Of a stretch of 64,000 bases of DNA, positions 54,325 through 62,999 are shown in pieces. Origin of the DNA: Lepidostoma basale (taxonomy: Eukaryota; Arthropoda; Insecta; Trichoptera; Lepidostomatidae); contig JAHDVF020000590.1 in assembly GCA_022606425.2 (NCBI GenBank), positions 1,116,001 to 1,180,000 on the forward strand. Direction: 5' to 3'. Within the stretch, counting starts at the first letter, position 1; the number at the start of each line of letters is the position of its first letter. Position numbers and translations under genes: made by a program. A model generated the notes under the pieces. The model did no database searches, was not told the origin of the DNA, and worked only from the letters and a program-made list of their open reading frames with translations.

Positions 54325-54400
54325 CATTTCAAATATGAATCCACAATACAAAGTGAAGGCGAGTATAGAAGAAATTATGTATTTAATATTATAATAAAAA
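54325..54400 (+). pseudogene. BESS-like peptide fragment, copy 1
   Basis: The plus strand encodes 'NMNPQYKVKASIEEIMYLIL stop'. It pairs with the better copy at 56044-56160. The L/M-N-P-Q-x-K-V..I-x-x-I pattern recalls the BESS motif found at the end of MADF-BESS proteins, some of which are transposon-derived. The peptide is very short, so the family call is tentative. Confidence 0.25.
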
Positions 54401-54420
54401 AACTTTGACGGAAACACTAT

Positions 54421-54795
54421 GAATTTAAAACACTGCTCTAATATCATAATTTATTCATTTAATTTCTGTGGAACTGTCGGGACAGCTGTGTTGCCAACCG
54501 GTATTGGATAGTCAGGTGTTAAAATCAACATGACATCAACACACAACAGTAATCCTTACAATTCTTCATTTTGGTTTAATAAAAGTTATGAAAACAAGTA
54601 AAAACAAAAGCTCTAAGAAAATCTCTTCGGAAATAAGATTAAAAAAAGGTGTTACCATACAATCAACATAAAACTAATGTACAACAACGATCCCACCATT
54701 GCGCATCGGTTGGCGAAACGGCTGTTGTGACAATTTCATAGATATTCAACAAATGAATTGTGATATAATAACAGTCTTTCAAATTAAACAGTTAA
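54421..54795. repeat. FB2 inverted pair
   Basis: Left arm 54421-54522 (minus) and right arm 54690-54795 (plus) share the FB2 order: TTGGCGAAACGGCTGTTGTGACAATT, then AATTGTGATATAATAACAGT and TTTCAAATTAAA. On the right, GTTGGCGAAACGG follows GCATCG. On the left GAAAC has decayed to CAAC. About 165 bp separate the arms. Confidence 0.6.
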
Positions 54796-54859
54796 TATTA
54801 GATATTAAGAAAAACACTCGATTTCTTAAAGCTTAATTAAATTACATTTAATTTCTTTT

Positions 54860-55320
54860 TCTTCTCCTTTTCTTCGATGGCCCTATAGCCCATATCGAGC
54901 CTTAGCCTCCAGTATTCTTCGCCTCCAACTCCTCCTGTCCTCCGCTTCGACCCTCAAATCTGACACTCGTAACAACCTTGCCTCATCTCTCCCAACTTCA
55001 TCCTACCATCGCAGCCTTGGTCGTCCAATTGGTCTTCTATCACCTGGGTGCCACTCCAGCAATCTTTTTGGGGTTCGCGATGACGGCACCTTCTGCACGT
55101 GACCGGCCCATCTCAGTCTATTCAGTCTGACCCGTGTGGTGAGACTGGGAGCCTTGTAAATATGGTACATACAGCTCGTCATTATGCCGTACTCTCCAGC
55201 CTTCACCGTCATTCACAGGTCCCAGAATTCTGCGCAGCACCCTTCTCTCAAAAGCATCCAGTCGCTCTGCGGATTTCGTTGTCATTGTTCACGCCTCACA
55301 TCCATAGGTCACTACTGTAT
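54860..55320 (-). mobile_element. RTE-e LINE 3' region
   Basis: Minus strand: 'SAERLDAFERRVLRRILGPVND', then the open stretch 55212-55003: MTVKAGEYGIMTSCMYHIYK, APSLTTRVRLNRLRWAGHVQ, KVPSSRTPKRLLEWHPGDRR, PIGRPRLRW. After frameshifts it gives 'NWRRRILEAKARYGL' and a GAAGAAAAGGAGAAGAAAAAG tail. The 'LYxxY...V.R.RLNRLRWAGHV.R' and 'RPRLRW.D.V' blocks are classic RTE-like C-terminal sequence. Confidence 0.78.
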
Positions 55321-55324
55321 TTCA

Positions 55325-55905
55325 TTTCATTACATAAAAATATATTAATAACTGTTTAATTTAAAAAACTATGTTATAAATATCATATGTTGAACCTTCT
55401 AACATAAATAAATCATGGTGTAATAATCTGTATCTCGAAGGCCAAAATATAATATAATATTATAATATAATAGCATTGTCTCGGATGTAACTTTATATTG
55501 ATGTTGAAGTTTCCGTCGATAGATTTGTTTATCCGAACCAAAATAAACATAATTAATAAAGCCTAACTTTGCGAAATCAACGGTTGATGAAAGTAATTTT
55601 TCAATCATAAAGTTAAAGCTGGGTGAGAGATAAGTTGTGTAAAGTAGGCGCGGCTCCCGGGAGAGAGTTGACGCTCACTTGCCCACTTTTAATACGATTA
55701 ACATTACATTGTTTTAAAGGAAACTTCCTAGGGGAACTGACTGCGAGATGCTCGTGGCAGAAGAGAGCCAAGTAAAGAAAATAAATAACTTAAACATTGT
55801 TGATAATGTAATAAAAGTACAGTTTTCTTCCGCTAATAAAACTTGCTACCAATTTAAATGAGTTATTGCAGGAATATTTGAAAAAAAAAGTTTTTTTTTT
55901 TAAAC
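55325..55905. other. Unassigned; unique segment
   Basis: 55615-55790 is less AT-rich (AGTAGGCGCGGCTCCCGGGA) and unique. There is no ORF support. Confidence 0.3.
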
Positions 55906-55910
55906 TCAAG

Positions 55911-55960
55911 TGAGTACACATTTTCTTATATTTCTAATACGGTAGCTTTATTATACGGCA
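55911..55960 (+). repeat. 50-bp direct repeat, copy 1
   Basis: TGAGTACACATTTTCTTATA, TTTCTAATACGGTAGCTTTA, TTATACGGCA. It recurs at 56201-56250 with two substitutions, exactly 290 bp downstream. Both copies follow a poly-T tract and TTAAG/TCAAG. Confidence 0.85.
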
Positions 55961-56043
55961 AAGCTTAAAGCAACGCACTTAATTTATTTATTACAAAAAC
56001 TTTTTCGTAATAAATAAATTTTAATATCTTTTAAAATAATACA

Positions 56044-56160
56044 ATGATTCCAAAAAGTTATTCAAATCTGAATCCACAACAAAAAGTAATGGCGATTATA
56101 GAAGAAATTAAAAAAATTCTTTTAAAAACGTCAAAATATTATTTGAATGGTTTATTATTA
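56044..56160 (+). pseudogene. BESS-like peptide fragment, copy 2
   Basis: From ATG at 56044 the plus strand reads MIPKSYSNLNPQQKVMAIIE, EIKKILLKTSKYY and so on to a stop. 'LNPQQKVMAIIEEIKKILLK' looks like a BESS motif, the C-terminal protein-interaction helix pair of MADF-BESS proteins. It lies between the two 50-bp repeats, so it may be part of the same duplicated element. Confidence 0.3.
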
Positions 56161-56200
56161 TTATAAAGAATTTTTTAATTTTTTTTTTTTTAATGTTAAG

Positions 56201-56250
56201 TGAGTGCACATTTTCTTATATTTCTAATACGGTTGCTTTATTATACGGCA
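56201..56250 (+). repeat. 50-bp direct repeat, copy 2
   Basis: Partner of 55911-55960. The preceding sequence in both copies is a T-run followed by TAA..AAG, so the duplicated unit is probably longer than 50 bp but diverged upstream. Confidence 0.85.
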
Positions 56251-56254
56251 TGGC

Positions 56255-56995
56255 CTTAACTTTCCTATCAAAATTCAATATGTGTAAAATATTTTTTCTT
56301 TGCCTTTAACCGCTTACTACCATATAACCTTTATATACTCATACATTATATTCTCACTCTATCAAAACTGTTACTTGTAGTCTTGGAAACAGAACGTTTG
56401 GTTCCATTCCATCGGTCGTGGATTGTTGAGTACTGGAGATGACTGGATTCTGCTTACAAATTGTTTTGGGATGATTGATTTAAAATACAATATGGATTTC
56501 ATGATAGAGCATGAATGTTTTTATGTGAAGTATTAATTTTTTTTTCATTTCCAAATGAAATAAAAAGAAGGCTTATTTTAAATAGTGATAATGTTATTAC
56601 GTCTAAGATTCCATCCGTTCGTAGTTAAATTGATAAACATCTCCAGGCATTGATTATTATACGAAGACATCGGGCTCGGGAGAGTTTAATGTTCCGAGTG
56701 CTGTGGTAATAATGATTAAAGACTTCAGGTGACCTGACGCAATTTGTTTCTATAAAAATGGTCATTGATTTTGGTGAAAGCGCATTAAATTCATACACAT
56801 ATTCTCAGCTTTGATTAATTTCACTCGAATCGACTCCATTTAAACATCATGGGTCGCTTATTAAATACTAAAATATAAATATATATCATTTATAAATATA
56901 TCAGCAGAGTTGGGGAATAAGCGTCCTAATGCATTCGATCATCTTGTAAGGAGAATAATATTTTTTAGTTGTATGTATATATTCTAAGTCTATGC
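56255..56995. other. Unique intergenic DNA
   Basis: 56600-56850 is less AT-rich and unique. No coding or repeat feature is supported. Confidence 0.3.
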
Positions 56996-56998
56996 TTA

Positions 56999-57598
56999 TT
57001 AACCTTTAAACGCCCGTGCGCCGCGTGCAATAAAGGATGCCCACGGCCCAAGCAAATTTTCGCGCGACTTATGACCCGCGTTACTGTTATAAAAATAATT
57101 ATATGTCATAAATTAGTCATTATATTTAGATAAAATAAAAACCACTATAATTTTTTTTATTATATAATTTAAAAAATATTTAATTGTAATTTTTCACATT
57201 TTACATAATTACACATAAAAGTTAAAAAAAAATTAAAAAATTAAATTAATTATTTTTTTAAAACATTTGTCTATGCATAGACCTATATTAGGCAGTGGTG
57301 TAGATTGTGTGTTTTACTAGCGGACCGTAATAAAACAACGCATAGTCGATCTTGTAATACAAATATTTTGCATCATGACAAAAATATTCTTTCGGAACAG
57401 AAAATAAAATTATGGGTCGGTATCTCAAAGATATTATTTACGTGAGTTAATATTCATATTTTGAATACAATTGCCATAAATCAGTGTAATCTGATAGCGA
57501 AGTGTGTTCCATAATCACCAGTCCCGCACGGGACCGTTGGGCACTCAACGAGGCAAATCCGCGGTCCCGTACGGGACCACTGGGCGTCTAAAGGTTAA
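56999..57598. mobile_element. Non-autonomous piggyBac element (MITE)
   Basis: A 592-bp element (57003-57594) flanked on both sides by TTAA (56999-57002 and 57595-57598), the obligatory piggyBac target. The terminal inverted repeats are CCTTTAAACGCCC at the left and GGGCGTCTAAAGG at the right (one mismatch in 13). They fit the CCYTTT-starting ends of the superfamily. Subterminally at the right, GGTCCCGTACGGGACC (57563-57578) is a perfect palindrome and AGTCCCGCACGGGACCG (57520-57536) is a near copy. There is no transposase; the interior is AT-rich. Mobilisation would need a transposase encoded elsewhere. Confidence 0.88.
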
Positions 57599-57599
57599 C

Positions 57600-58280
57600 A
57601 ACCCCCTTGGACCCACGATTGTTTGTAACAAAATCTTTAATTCTAAAAGTTGTTATGTTTTGTATCAGTGTTTGTCGTTTCTTTATTCGTCGCATTACTT
57701 GTATATTATTACTGCATAAACAACTCTGAGCAGAAAGGATGGAAGAAGGAATACGCGCAGAAGAGATAGTATAAATCAGTGGGTTCATTATCAATGACAT
57801 TGTCGGATGCGCTGGGACAGTCTGACTTGCCAGGGATGACACAACAATCACGGTTTATTACTCGATACTCTTTCGTGCATTCAAATAATCATCATTATTT
57901 AAAAAAAATAACTAGACATAATCGAATCGGAGTTTTCTTCTAAATTAACTATATAAATATAGACGATATATATATTTTCTTTTTTTCTTTTGAAAGTTAG
58001 TTTTTTTATTATAATTATTTTCATAATAATAAATATTTGTTGCTCCAAAATAATGTTCTTATTTAGTTTTCAAATCGCTGCAGTGATTTGACAGCGCGCT
58101 GTCTGCTAAGAAGCAACTGTTATCACTCCAACATTAAGTCTTCCATGTTTTTTCATTGTTGGAATTTTCGTATTTATTTATTTGTTCCTGTTAATTTCAT
58201 TATTCGTATTTTGACAGAACGTTCTTTTTTTGAAGATCGTCACTTTCAGTTTTTTGTTTAAATAAATCCGGAGATAACGT
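57600..58280. other. AT-rich DNA, nothing recognised
   Basis: Two small overlapping ORFs at 57588-57851 show no domain. No repeat match. Confidence 0.3.
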
Positions 58281-58284
58281 ATGT

Positions 58285-58525
58285 TATTCAAGTTCTCCAT
58301 TTCTCTTTCTCCATTCATTATTTCCATGTGTCCAAGCCATCACAATTAATCTTTCATTATTTTGTTTATAACACTTTCATTTAGACTAATATAATTTCTT
58401 AGATTTGAATTTGACACTATATTGTATTATAAACGGATTTGCCATATATTCTTTGGATCTCATTTCTACTGCACTTTTCACACTTCATTTGACAGTTCCA
58501 TGCTTCACCTCCGTATAAATATACT
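58285..58525 (-). mobile_element. RTE-a LINE internal fragment
   Basis: Minus strand collinear with 26820-27015: CCATGTGTCCAAGCCATCAC ('GLDTWK'), TTATTTTGTTTATAACACTT, TTTGAATTTGACACTATA, TCATTTCTACTGCACTTTTC and CATTTGACAGTTCCATGCTTCACCTCCGTA ('YGGEAWNCQ'). Here the tail is missing and the upstream 'YGSE.W' end is present. Confidence 0.68.
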
Positions 58526-58639
58526 ACTTAAAAACTTGCACATTATTGTATTATATTTAAATCGAAAAACTAATGTTTTGTATAGAACAGGTATTTTGCA
58601 CCTAATAACTGTATAATTTTTTTTATCTATTATAATATA

Positions 58640-58820
58640 TTGATTCTCATAAGATGTGATAGGTAGCTATTCAATCGACATTCTATTGTCATGTGAATTT
58701 ATACCAGACCAAAGACAATGTGAGATTTTTATTTTCTCACCCTGTCATCGCCGGGAATCGAACCCACAATCTTACGTGTGGCAGTTGTAGCTGTCACCAC
58801 TATGCCACGAAAGTCGCCAA
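58640..58820 (-). mobile_element. SINE-1, nearly full-length
   Basis: Minus strand: GACTTTCGTGGCATAGTGGT (A-box region), CACGTAAGATTGTGGGTTCGATTCCCGG (intact B box), GATGACAGGGTGAG, then the body GTCTGGTATAAATTCACATGACAATAGAATGTCG and AGCTACCTATCACATCTTATGAGAA. Confidence 0.8.
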
Positions 58821-58824
58821 TAGT

Positions 58825-59420
58825 CTTTTGACGACTTAACAGTATCCCTTGATTTTTTTTTGCAATGTGGTTAATTTTAGAAATTGACGTTAATAATTTT
58901 TCAAAATTGAAACAATGGTTAACAACTCACCACGCGCAATTGACATATAATTACAAAAGTACTAATTCCATGACTCATGCAGTTAACAATGATCTGATTT
59001 ACCGGATTTTACAATGAGTTGTTGAACAGTCAAATGAACACAAATTCAAAATGCTCATTCGGTTGTAGGGTCATTCTTTAATAAATAATTTTCAATTGAA
59101 TCGCTTAGTTTTTTGCGCTTGCGACTTTTCATCCGATGTTAATTAATTATGCAAGATTAAATAATCAAACTACCTGTATTATTTCACATATTTTACAAAG
59201 GGAGTTATTTTAATTATCGGTTGGTGCGTATTACGTTGAACTAATTTCCGCTTCGGGGGTATTAACATTTTTTATTTAATTCAAACTTGATGAGAAACTT
59301 CAACACTTTAAAAAATATTGAGTAAATATAAACATATATCATAAAGTGTATTTTTAATTCTTAAAACTCAACTGCTAAAGGACTTAAGGTCCGTAAGATT
59401 TTTTATCTGGATCAAATTCT
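58825..59420. other. AT-rich DNA, nothing recognised
   Basis: No supported feature. Confidence 0.3.
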
Positions 59421-59424
59421 GCGG

Positions 59425-59645
59425 GGAGATAAATACAGTTTACTAATACTGATGGGAAAAATTGAGGGACAGCGTGGTCCTGGTAGAAGGCAAATGTCTT
59501 GGCTGTGCAACATAAGAGAATGAACCGGGATGAGGCATGTGGGGGAGCTGTTCCGGGTTGCGCAAGATAGAGAAGCCTTCGCCGGAGTGTTTGCCAACGT
59601 CGGGGGGACCTGATATGGCACGCGAAGAAGAAGAAGAAAACTTAA
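59425..59645 (+). mobile_element. RTE-b LINE 3' end
   Basis: Plus strand: 'LLILMGKIEGQRGPGRRQMSWLCNIRE', stop (opal in place of Trp), 'TGMRHVGELFRVAQDREAFAGVFANVGGT.YGTRRRRR', and a GCGAAGAAGAAGAAGAAAA tail. It is similar to 53385-53640 and 34400-34655. The minus-strand ORFs are shadows. Confidence 0.78.
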
Positions 59646-59814
59646 TCATTGTGAGTTATGAGACAAACCTTATTGCTCTTGTTCCAAAAGAGAGAAATGC
59701 GTTCCAGTTTCGATTGTGTTTGGGAATATAATATATTTTTTAAATATTATAATAGTTTTTGAAAAAGAAAAAAATTAACCCTCAAATCGTGTCTTATATG
59801 AGAAACGATAAATA

Positions 59815-60002
59815 CGAAATGCTACAATTAATTGTCCAAGGAAAATTAACGGAAAACCAAGTGTCGGGAGAATAATAAATTCCTGTCTAGAAAGTCTTTG
59901 AGCATGGTTCAACATCCCTGTTAAGAGCAGATGTATTAAGGGTAGAAATAGCCATGCTGTCCAACCTTCGATAGGAGTGGAACAACAAGAATAATAAGAA
60001 CC
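59815..60002 (+). mobile_element. RTE-like LINE 3' fragment
   Basis: 'MLQLIVQGKLTENQVSGE' then 'STSLLRADVLRVEIAMLSNLR' and an AACAAGAATAATAAGAA tail. The last part is shared with 8357-8402. Confidence 0.55.
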
Positions 60003-60004
60003 CC

Positions 60005-60445
60005 GAAATGGGCGTCAGGAAAACTGTCAAATTTTTTTTTTTTCAATTAATAATATCAAGTGGGAAATATTTTACTTTGGTCCAATAAGGGTTAAAATAT
60101 TTTATTGGAATTTTATATTTAAATATTTTTTTTCCATCGTTAATAACTGAAATTATTATATAGTAAGATATATCCCTTTTGCGGGCCTGCTTCGAGTGGC
60201 CTTTCCGTGTAAAGCAGCTGCCCGAGTATAAACATCCATTTTTGATCTGCACAGATCACGAAACTAATCATTCTTCCATCTTTATACCATTAGGGCGATA
60301 TAACTAGAAAATAACAGCTGAGCTGAGGTAAGTGCAATTCACGTAAATTAGGAGAATCGATGCGAAGTTGCATTGTGATCATTAGGTTAGCTCAGTGGTC
60401 GGAAACCAAAGGTAAACGAGTCTCTTAAAAATATATGTTTCAAAT
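60005..60445. other. AT-rich to mixed DNA
   Basis: Nothing assignable. The poly-T tract at 60032-60044 is only compositional. Confidence 0.3.
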
Positions 60446-60449
60446 ATTT

Positions 60450-60980
60450 AAAGATAAATACCCAAATGGCAGAAATATGCGAATCTCTTAAAATGGCCAC
60501 CATTACGTAAAATGTGTCTTAAATGTGTACCAGTGTGAGAATCACCTCGAAAATTAGTAGTAGTTCATGGATCTCGATCTGAATTGCCAGTAGTGATTGG
60601 GGCTCGTATCGAAGTAGCAGCATTGCCTATAGTTTTATACAAAATGGCGACAGTGCGTGGTATTTGATCCAGCATGGCGGCAAAGCATGTTACTTGATCC
60701 ATCGTGGCGACAGTGAGTGCTGCTTGATCCAAAATGGCGACACTGCGTGGTATTTGATCCAGCATGGCAGCAGAGCATTTTTGGCGACTGTGAGTGCTGC
60801 TCAATCCAAAATGGCGACATTGCGTGGTAATTGATCCAGCATGGCAGCAGAATATGCCACTTGATCCAAAGTGGTGACACTAAGTATGGCTCTATCCAAA
60901 ATGGCTCTGCTTCTTAACTGTAAACCTATGTGATCTGTTTTTTCGAGGATTGTTCCACCTATGAGTCAAATCCAAAATGG
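60450..60980. repeat. 30-bp minisatellite with a 90-bp higher-order period
   Basis: Core array 60577-60910. Units of exactly 30 bp begin ATCCA-AAATGGCGACA or ATCCA-GCATGGC-GCA. Three unit types repeat in the order A (AAAATGGCGACA.TGCGTGG), B (AGCATGGC.GCA.A) and C (ATCGTGGCGACAGTGAGTGC), giving A-B-C-A-(B fused to C, 13 bp lost)-A-B-C'. Degenerate units extend to 60450 and 60980. Because 30 is divisible by 3, long decapeptide-repeat frames stay open on the minus strand (AAMLDQIPR.VAILDQAALT); I consider these incidental. Most units keep ATGGC. Confidence 0.88.
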
Positions 60981-60984
60981 CAAA

Positions 60985-61335
60985 ATCTGTATTTGTAGTA
61001 TTTAATAATTAAAACAAAGCATTATTAAATAAATACATAATTTTCTTGTTTAATTTAACCGTGAAAAGATTGGCGGTATCTGAATTAAAGGATAATCGGC
61101 TTACAGTGGTTTAGTTTCTACTTATGATATCACAGGGGTGATGGATTGATTTCTAGAAAGTACATTTTGTATTAAATAAGTTCTAATACGTATTGTTGTT
61201 AACCTTTTTACTTTTTGTGTAATGGTAAATATACGTAATATATTATTTTACACAAACATAATAAATGAATGGTTTTACCGAAATCCCTCTAAGAAGCTCA
61301 TTGCAAATAATAATTGAATAAAACTGGTATTATCC
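60985..61335. other. AT-rich DNA
   Basis: Nothing recognised. Confidence 0.3.
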
Positions 61336-61339
61336 GTCG

Positions 61340-61712
61340 GTCGAAGCCAACTATGGAAAGCCATGAAAAAAACAATGCTTGGAATAACCTTGAGGGACAG
61401 ATTTAGAAAAGAATTTATTCGTCAACAAACCAAGATAACTGTGGTGGCTCTGAGGATGGGCGGGCTGAAGTGGCGATGGGCTGGCCATATCTGTCGGAGA
61501 ATCGATGGCCAATGGGAGAAACGGGTTCTGGAGTGGAGACCGCGTACAGGATTCCGAAGAGTTAGACGTCCCTCTGCTCGATGTACTGACGGTCTTAAGA
61601 GGATTGCTGGACATAGATGCATGGGAGCGGGAATGGATAGGGGCGGTGGCGTGCTTTGGGAGAGGCCTACATTCAGCAGTGGATGATAGACGGCTGATGA
61701 TGATGAAGCCAA
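61340..61712 (+). mobile_element. RTE-c LINE 3' end, best preserved
   Basis: Open from 61363: MKKTMLGITLRDRFRKEFIR, QQTKITVVALRMGGLKWRWA, GHICRRIDGQWEKRVLEWRP, RTGFRRVRRPSARCTDGLKR, IAGHRCM, with a frameshift to 'AWEREWIGAVACFGRGLHSAVDDRRL'. LKW.WAGHI.RR.D..W..RVLEWRPRTG...RP..RWTD.....AG is the textbook RTE-like C-terminus. The tail is CTGATGATGATGAAG. The antisense and alternative frames are shadows. Confidence 0.82.
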
Positions 61713-61925
61713 ATAGCCTGGCGAGACCGGTCGCTGTCGAAATAAAGACACATATAGAATCGTTAAACTTCAACCCCCCACCATTTTCATTTCATATATA
61801 AGCCTAGCAAAATTTGATGTAGGTTCCAGAAGATGGCAGCAAGCTGCCGAAATCGGTCAAAGACACAAGTGGATTTTAACTAAATATACATTTAAAAAAA
61901 TGCAAAAAAAGCTATTTACAATGAA
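61700..61925 (+). repeat. FB4-related single arms joined to the RTE-c tail
   Basis: GATGAAGCCAAATAGCCTGG, CGAGACCGGTCGCTGTCGAA and ATAAAGACACATATAGAATC start directly in the RTE-c TGATGA tail and match FB4 (GAAACCGGTCGCTGTC.AAATAAAGAC). A second related arm at 61827-61920 has GAAGATGGCAGC-AA-GCTGCC (a perfect 6-bp hairpin), GAAATCGGTCAAAGACACAA and ATGAACTTCTGCCATG, the body block seen in FB4. Confidence 0.6.
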
Positions 61926-61929
61926 CTTC

Positions 61930-62075
61930 TGCCATGAAATTTTAAATAAAAACTATTTTTATCATATTATATTATAAATCATATTATAAAAAAGTTGCAC
62001 AAAATATTATACCTCTCATATAAAAACACAAATAAGTGGTGCTCAGGAAATAAATACTTAAGGAAAACTATGAAT
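61930..62075. other. AT-rich DNA
   Basis: Nothing recognised. Confidence 0.3.
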
Positions 62076-62077
62076 AT

Positions 62078-62515
62078 CTTCTTCTTCTTCTTCTTTCTTT
62101 TAGTTTAGGTCGTATGACCTGTTTGTGACGGTGGGCTGTCCTGGGATGATTATGTCCAGCCATCCCTCCATCTCTTAAGTGGCTTCCTGTTAATCTCTTG
62201 CTGCTTAGGTTTTCATATTTAAATTTTTTTACAATTCTTGAATTCAAAATGTTTTTCGAAGTTTTGCCTGCGATGGAGCGTAGGGTTCGCATTTCTGCTA
62301 CTCTAAGAAAGTTCTTAGTTCTAATGGCATCGGCTCTGACCTCTATTCCATGCGTCATGATGGGGCGAACGCATGCCTTGTATATCTTGACTTTACTTTC
62401 GGTTAGCATGTGTTTGTTCCTCCATATGGTGTCGCGCGAGCAGCCAGCCACGGCAGTCGCTTTATTGGTTTTGTCCTCGCACCTCGTCATATAGATCACT
62501 GTAGCTACCGATCTC
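62078..62515 (-). mobile_element. RTE-b-like LINE 3' region (second GAA-tailed lineage)
   Basis: Minus frame 62499-62068: MIYMTRCEDKTNKATAVAGC, SRDTIWRNKHMLTESKVKIY, KACVRPIMTHGIEVRADAIR, TKNFLRVAEMRTLRSIAGKT, SKNILNSRIVKKFKYENLSS, KRLTGSHLRDGGMAGHNHP. It is an RTE-like order (KV.IYK.CVRPI.TYG.E.RA, L...EM..LR.I.GKT..D..R), but the middle 'GRPPKRW' part is deleted. The tail is GAAGAAGAAGAAGAT at the left. It is related to 10620-10858 and 20098-20192. Confidence 0.78.
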
Positions 62516-62519
62516 TATG

Positions 62520-62810
62520 CCTAGGTAAGTGATCCCATGACTTATATCATGTAATAACATAGCATTTAAATAATTACGAAAATTATCAAACATTATCGTA
62601 TATATCATACCATTTATTTTTTCTGGAAGTATGTACATAATATTTCAAAGTACCAAGTATGTATGTGCATTATTCTCAACCCTATTCAAAATCAGTTCCA
62701 CACGACGAGAAACCAATCGTTTTTTTTGCTTTATTGAAAGAAATATTAAACGATTTTAGAACGGCAGTTTGAAATTAATTTCCAAAGGTCAGACGTGATC
62801 CCTAGTCTCG
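62520..62810. other. AT-rich DNA
   Basis: Nothing recognised. Confidence 0.3.
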
Positions 62811-62811
62811 G

Positions 62812-62995
62812 AGTAAAAAGTGTGGCAGTGTTGCGGGGCCCGCCGCCTGCGCCTGGTGTACCCGTACCTGCCTGCCGAGCATCAATCTGCTGGCCGCGCG
62901 TTATAATGGAGTTAACTTAAAACCATGGCTACGGAAGGCATTTCGAAACAGATTTAATCTCGTACCAACTCGATTACTGCCACCTCCAGCGCTTC
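62812..62995. promoter_or_regulatory. GC-rich unique island
   Basis: GGGGCCCGCCGCCTGCGCC and GTACCTGCCTGCCGAGCATC stand in AT-rich flanks and are not repeated. TTAAAACCATGGCTACGG gives a strong start context for a 10-codon ORF (MATEGISKQI stop) at about 62923. It could be a 5' UTR/first exon or a conserved regulatory element. No splice donor is convincing. Confidence 0.25.
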
Positions 62996-62999
62996 TAAA

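Noticed and set aside
58740..58815. Possible tRNA gene on the minus strand
   Set aside because: Same SINE-1 head plus body. No complete cloverleaf.
60565..60880. Decapeptide-repeat protein on the minus strand of the minisatellite
   Set aside because: The frames stay open only because the unit is 30 bp. Two frames are open at once, and there is no start context or flanking coding signal.
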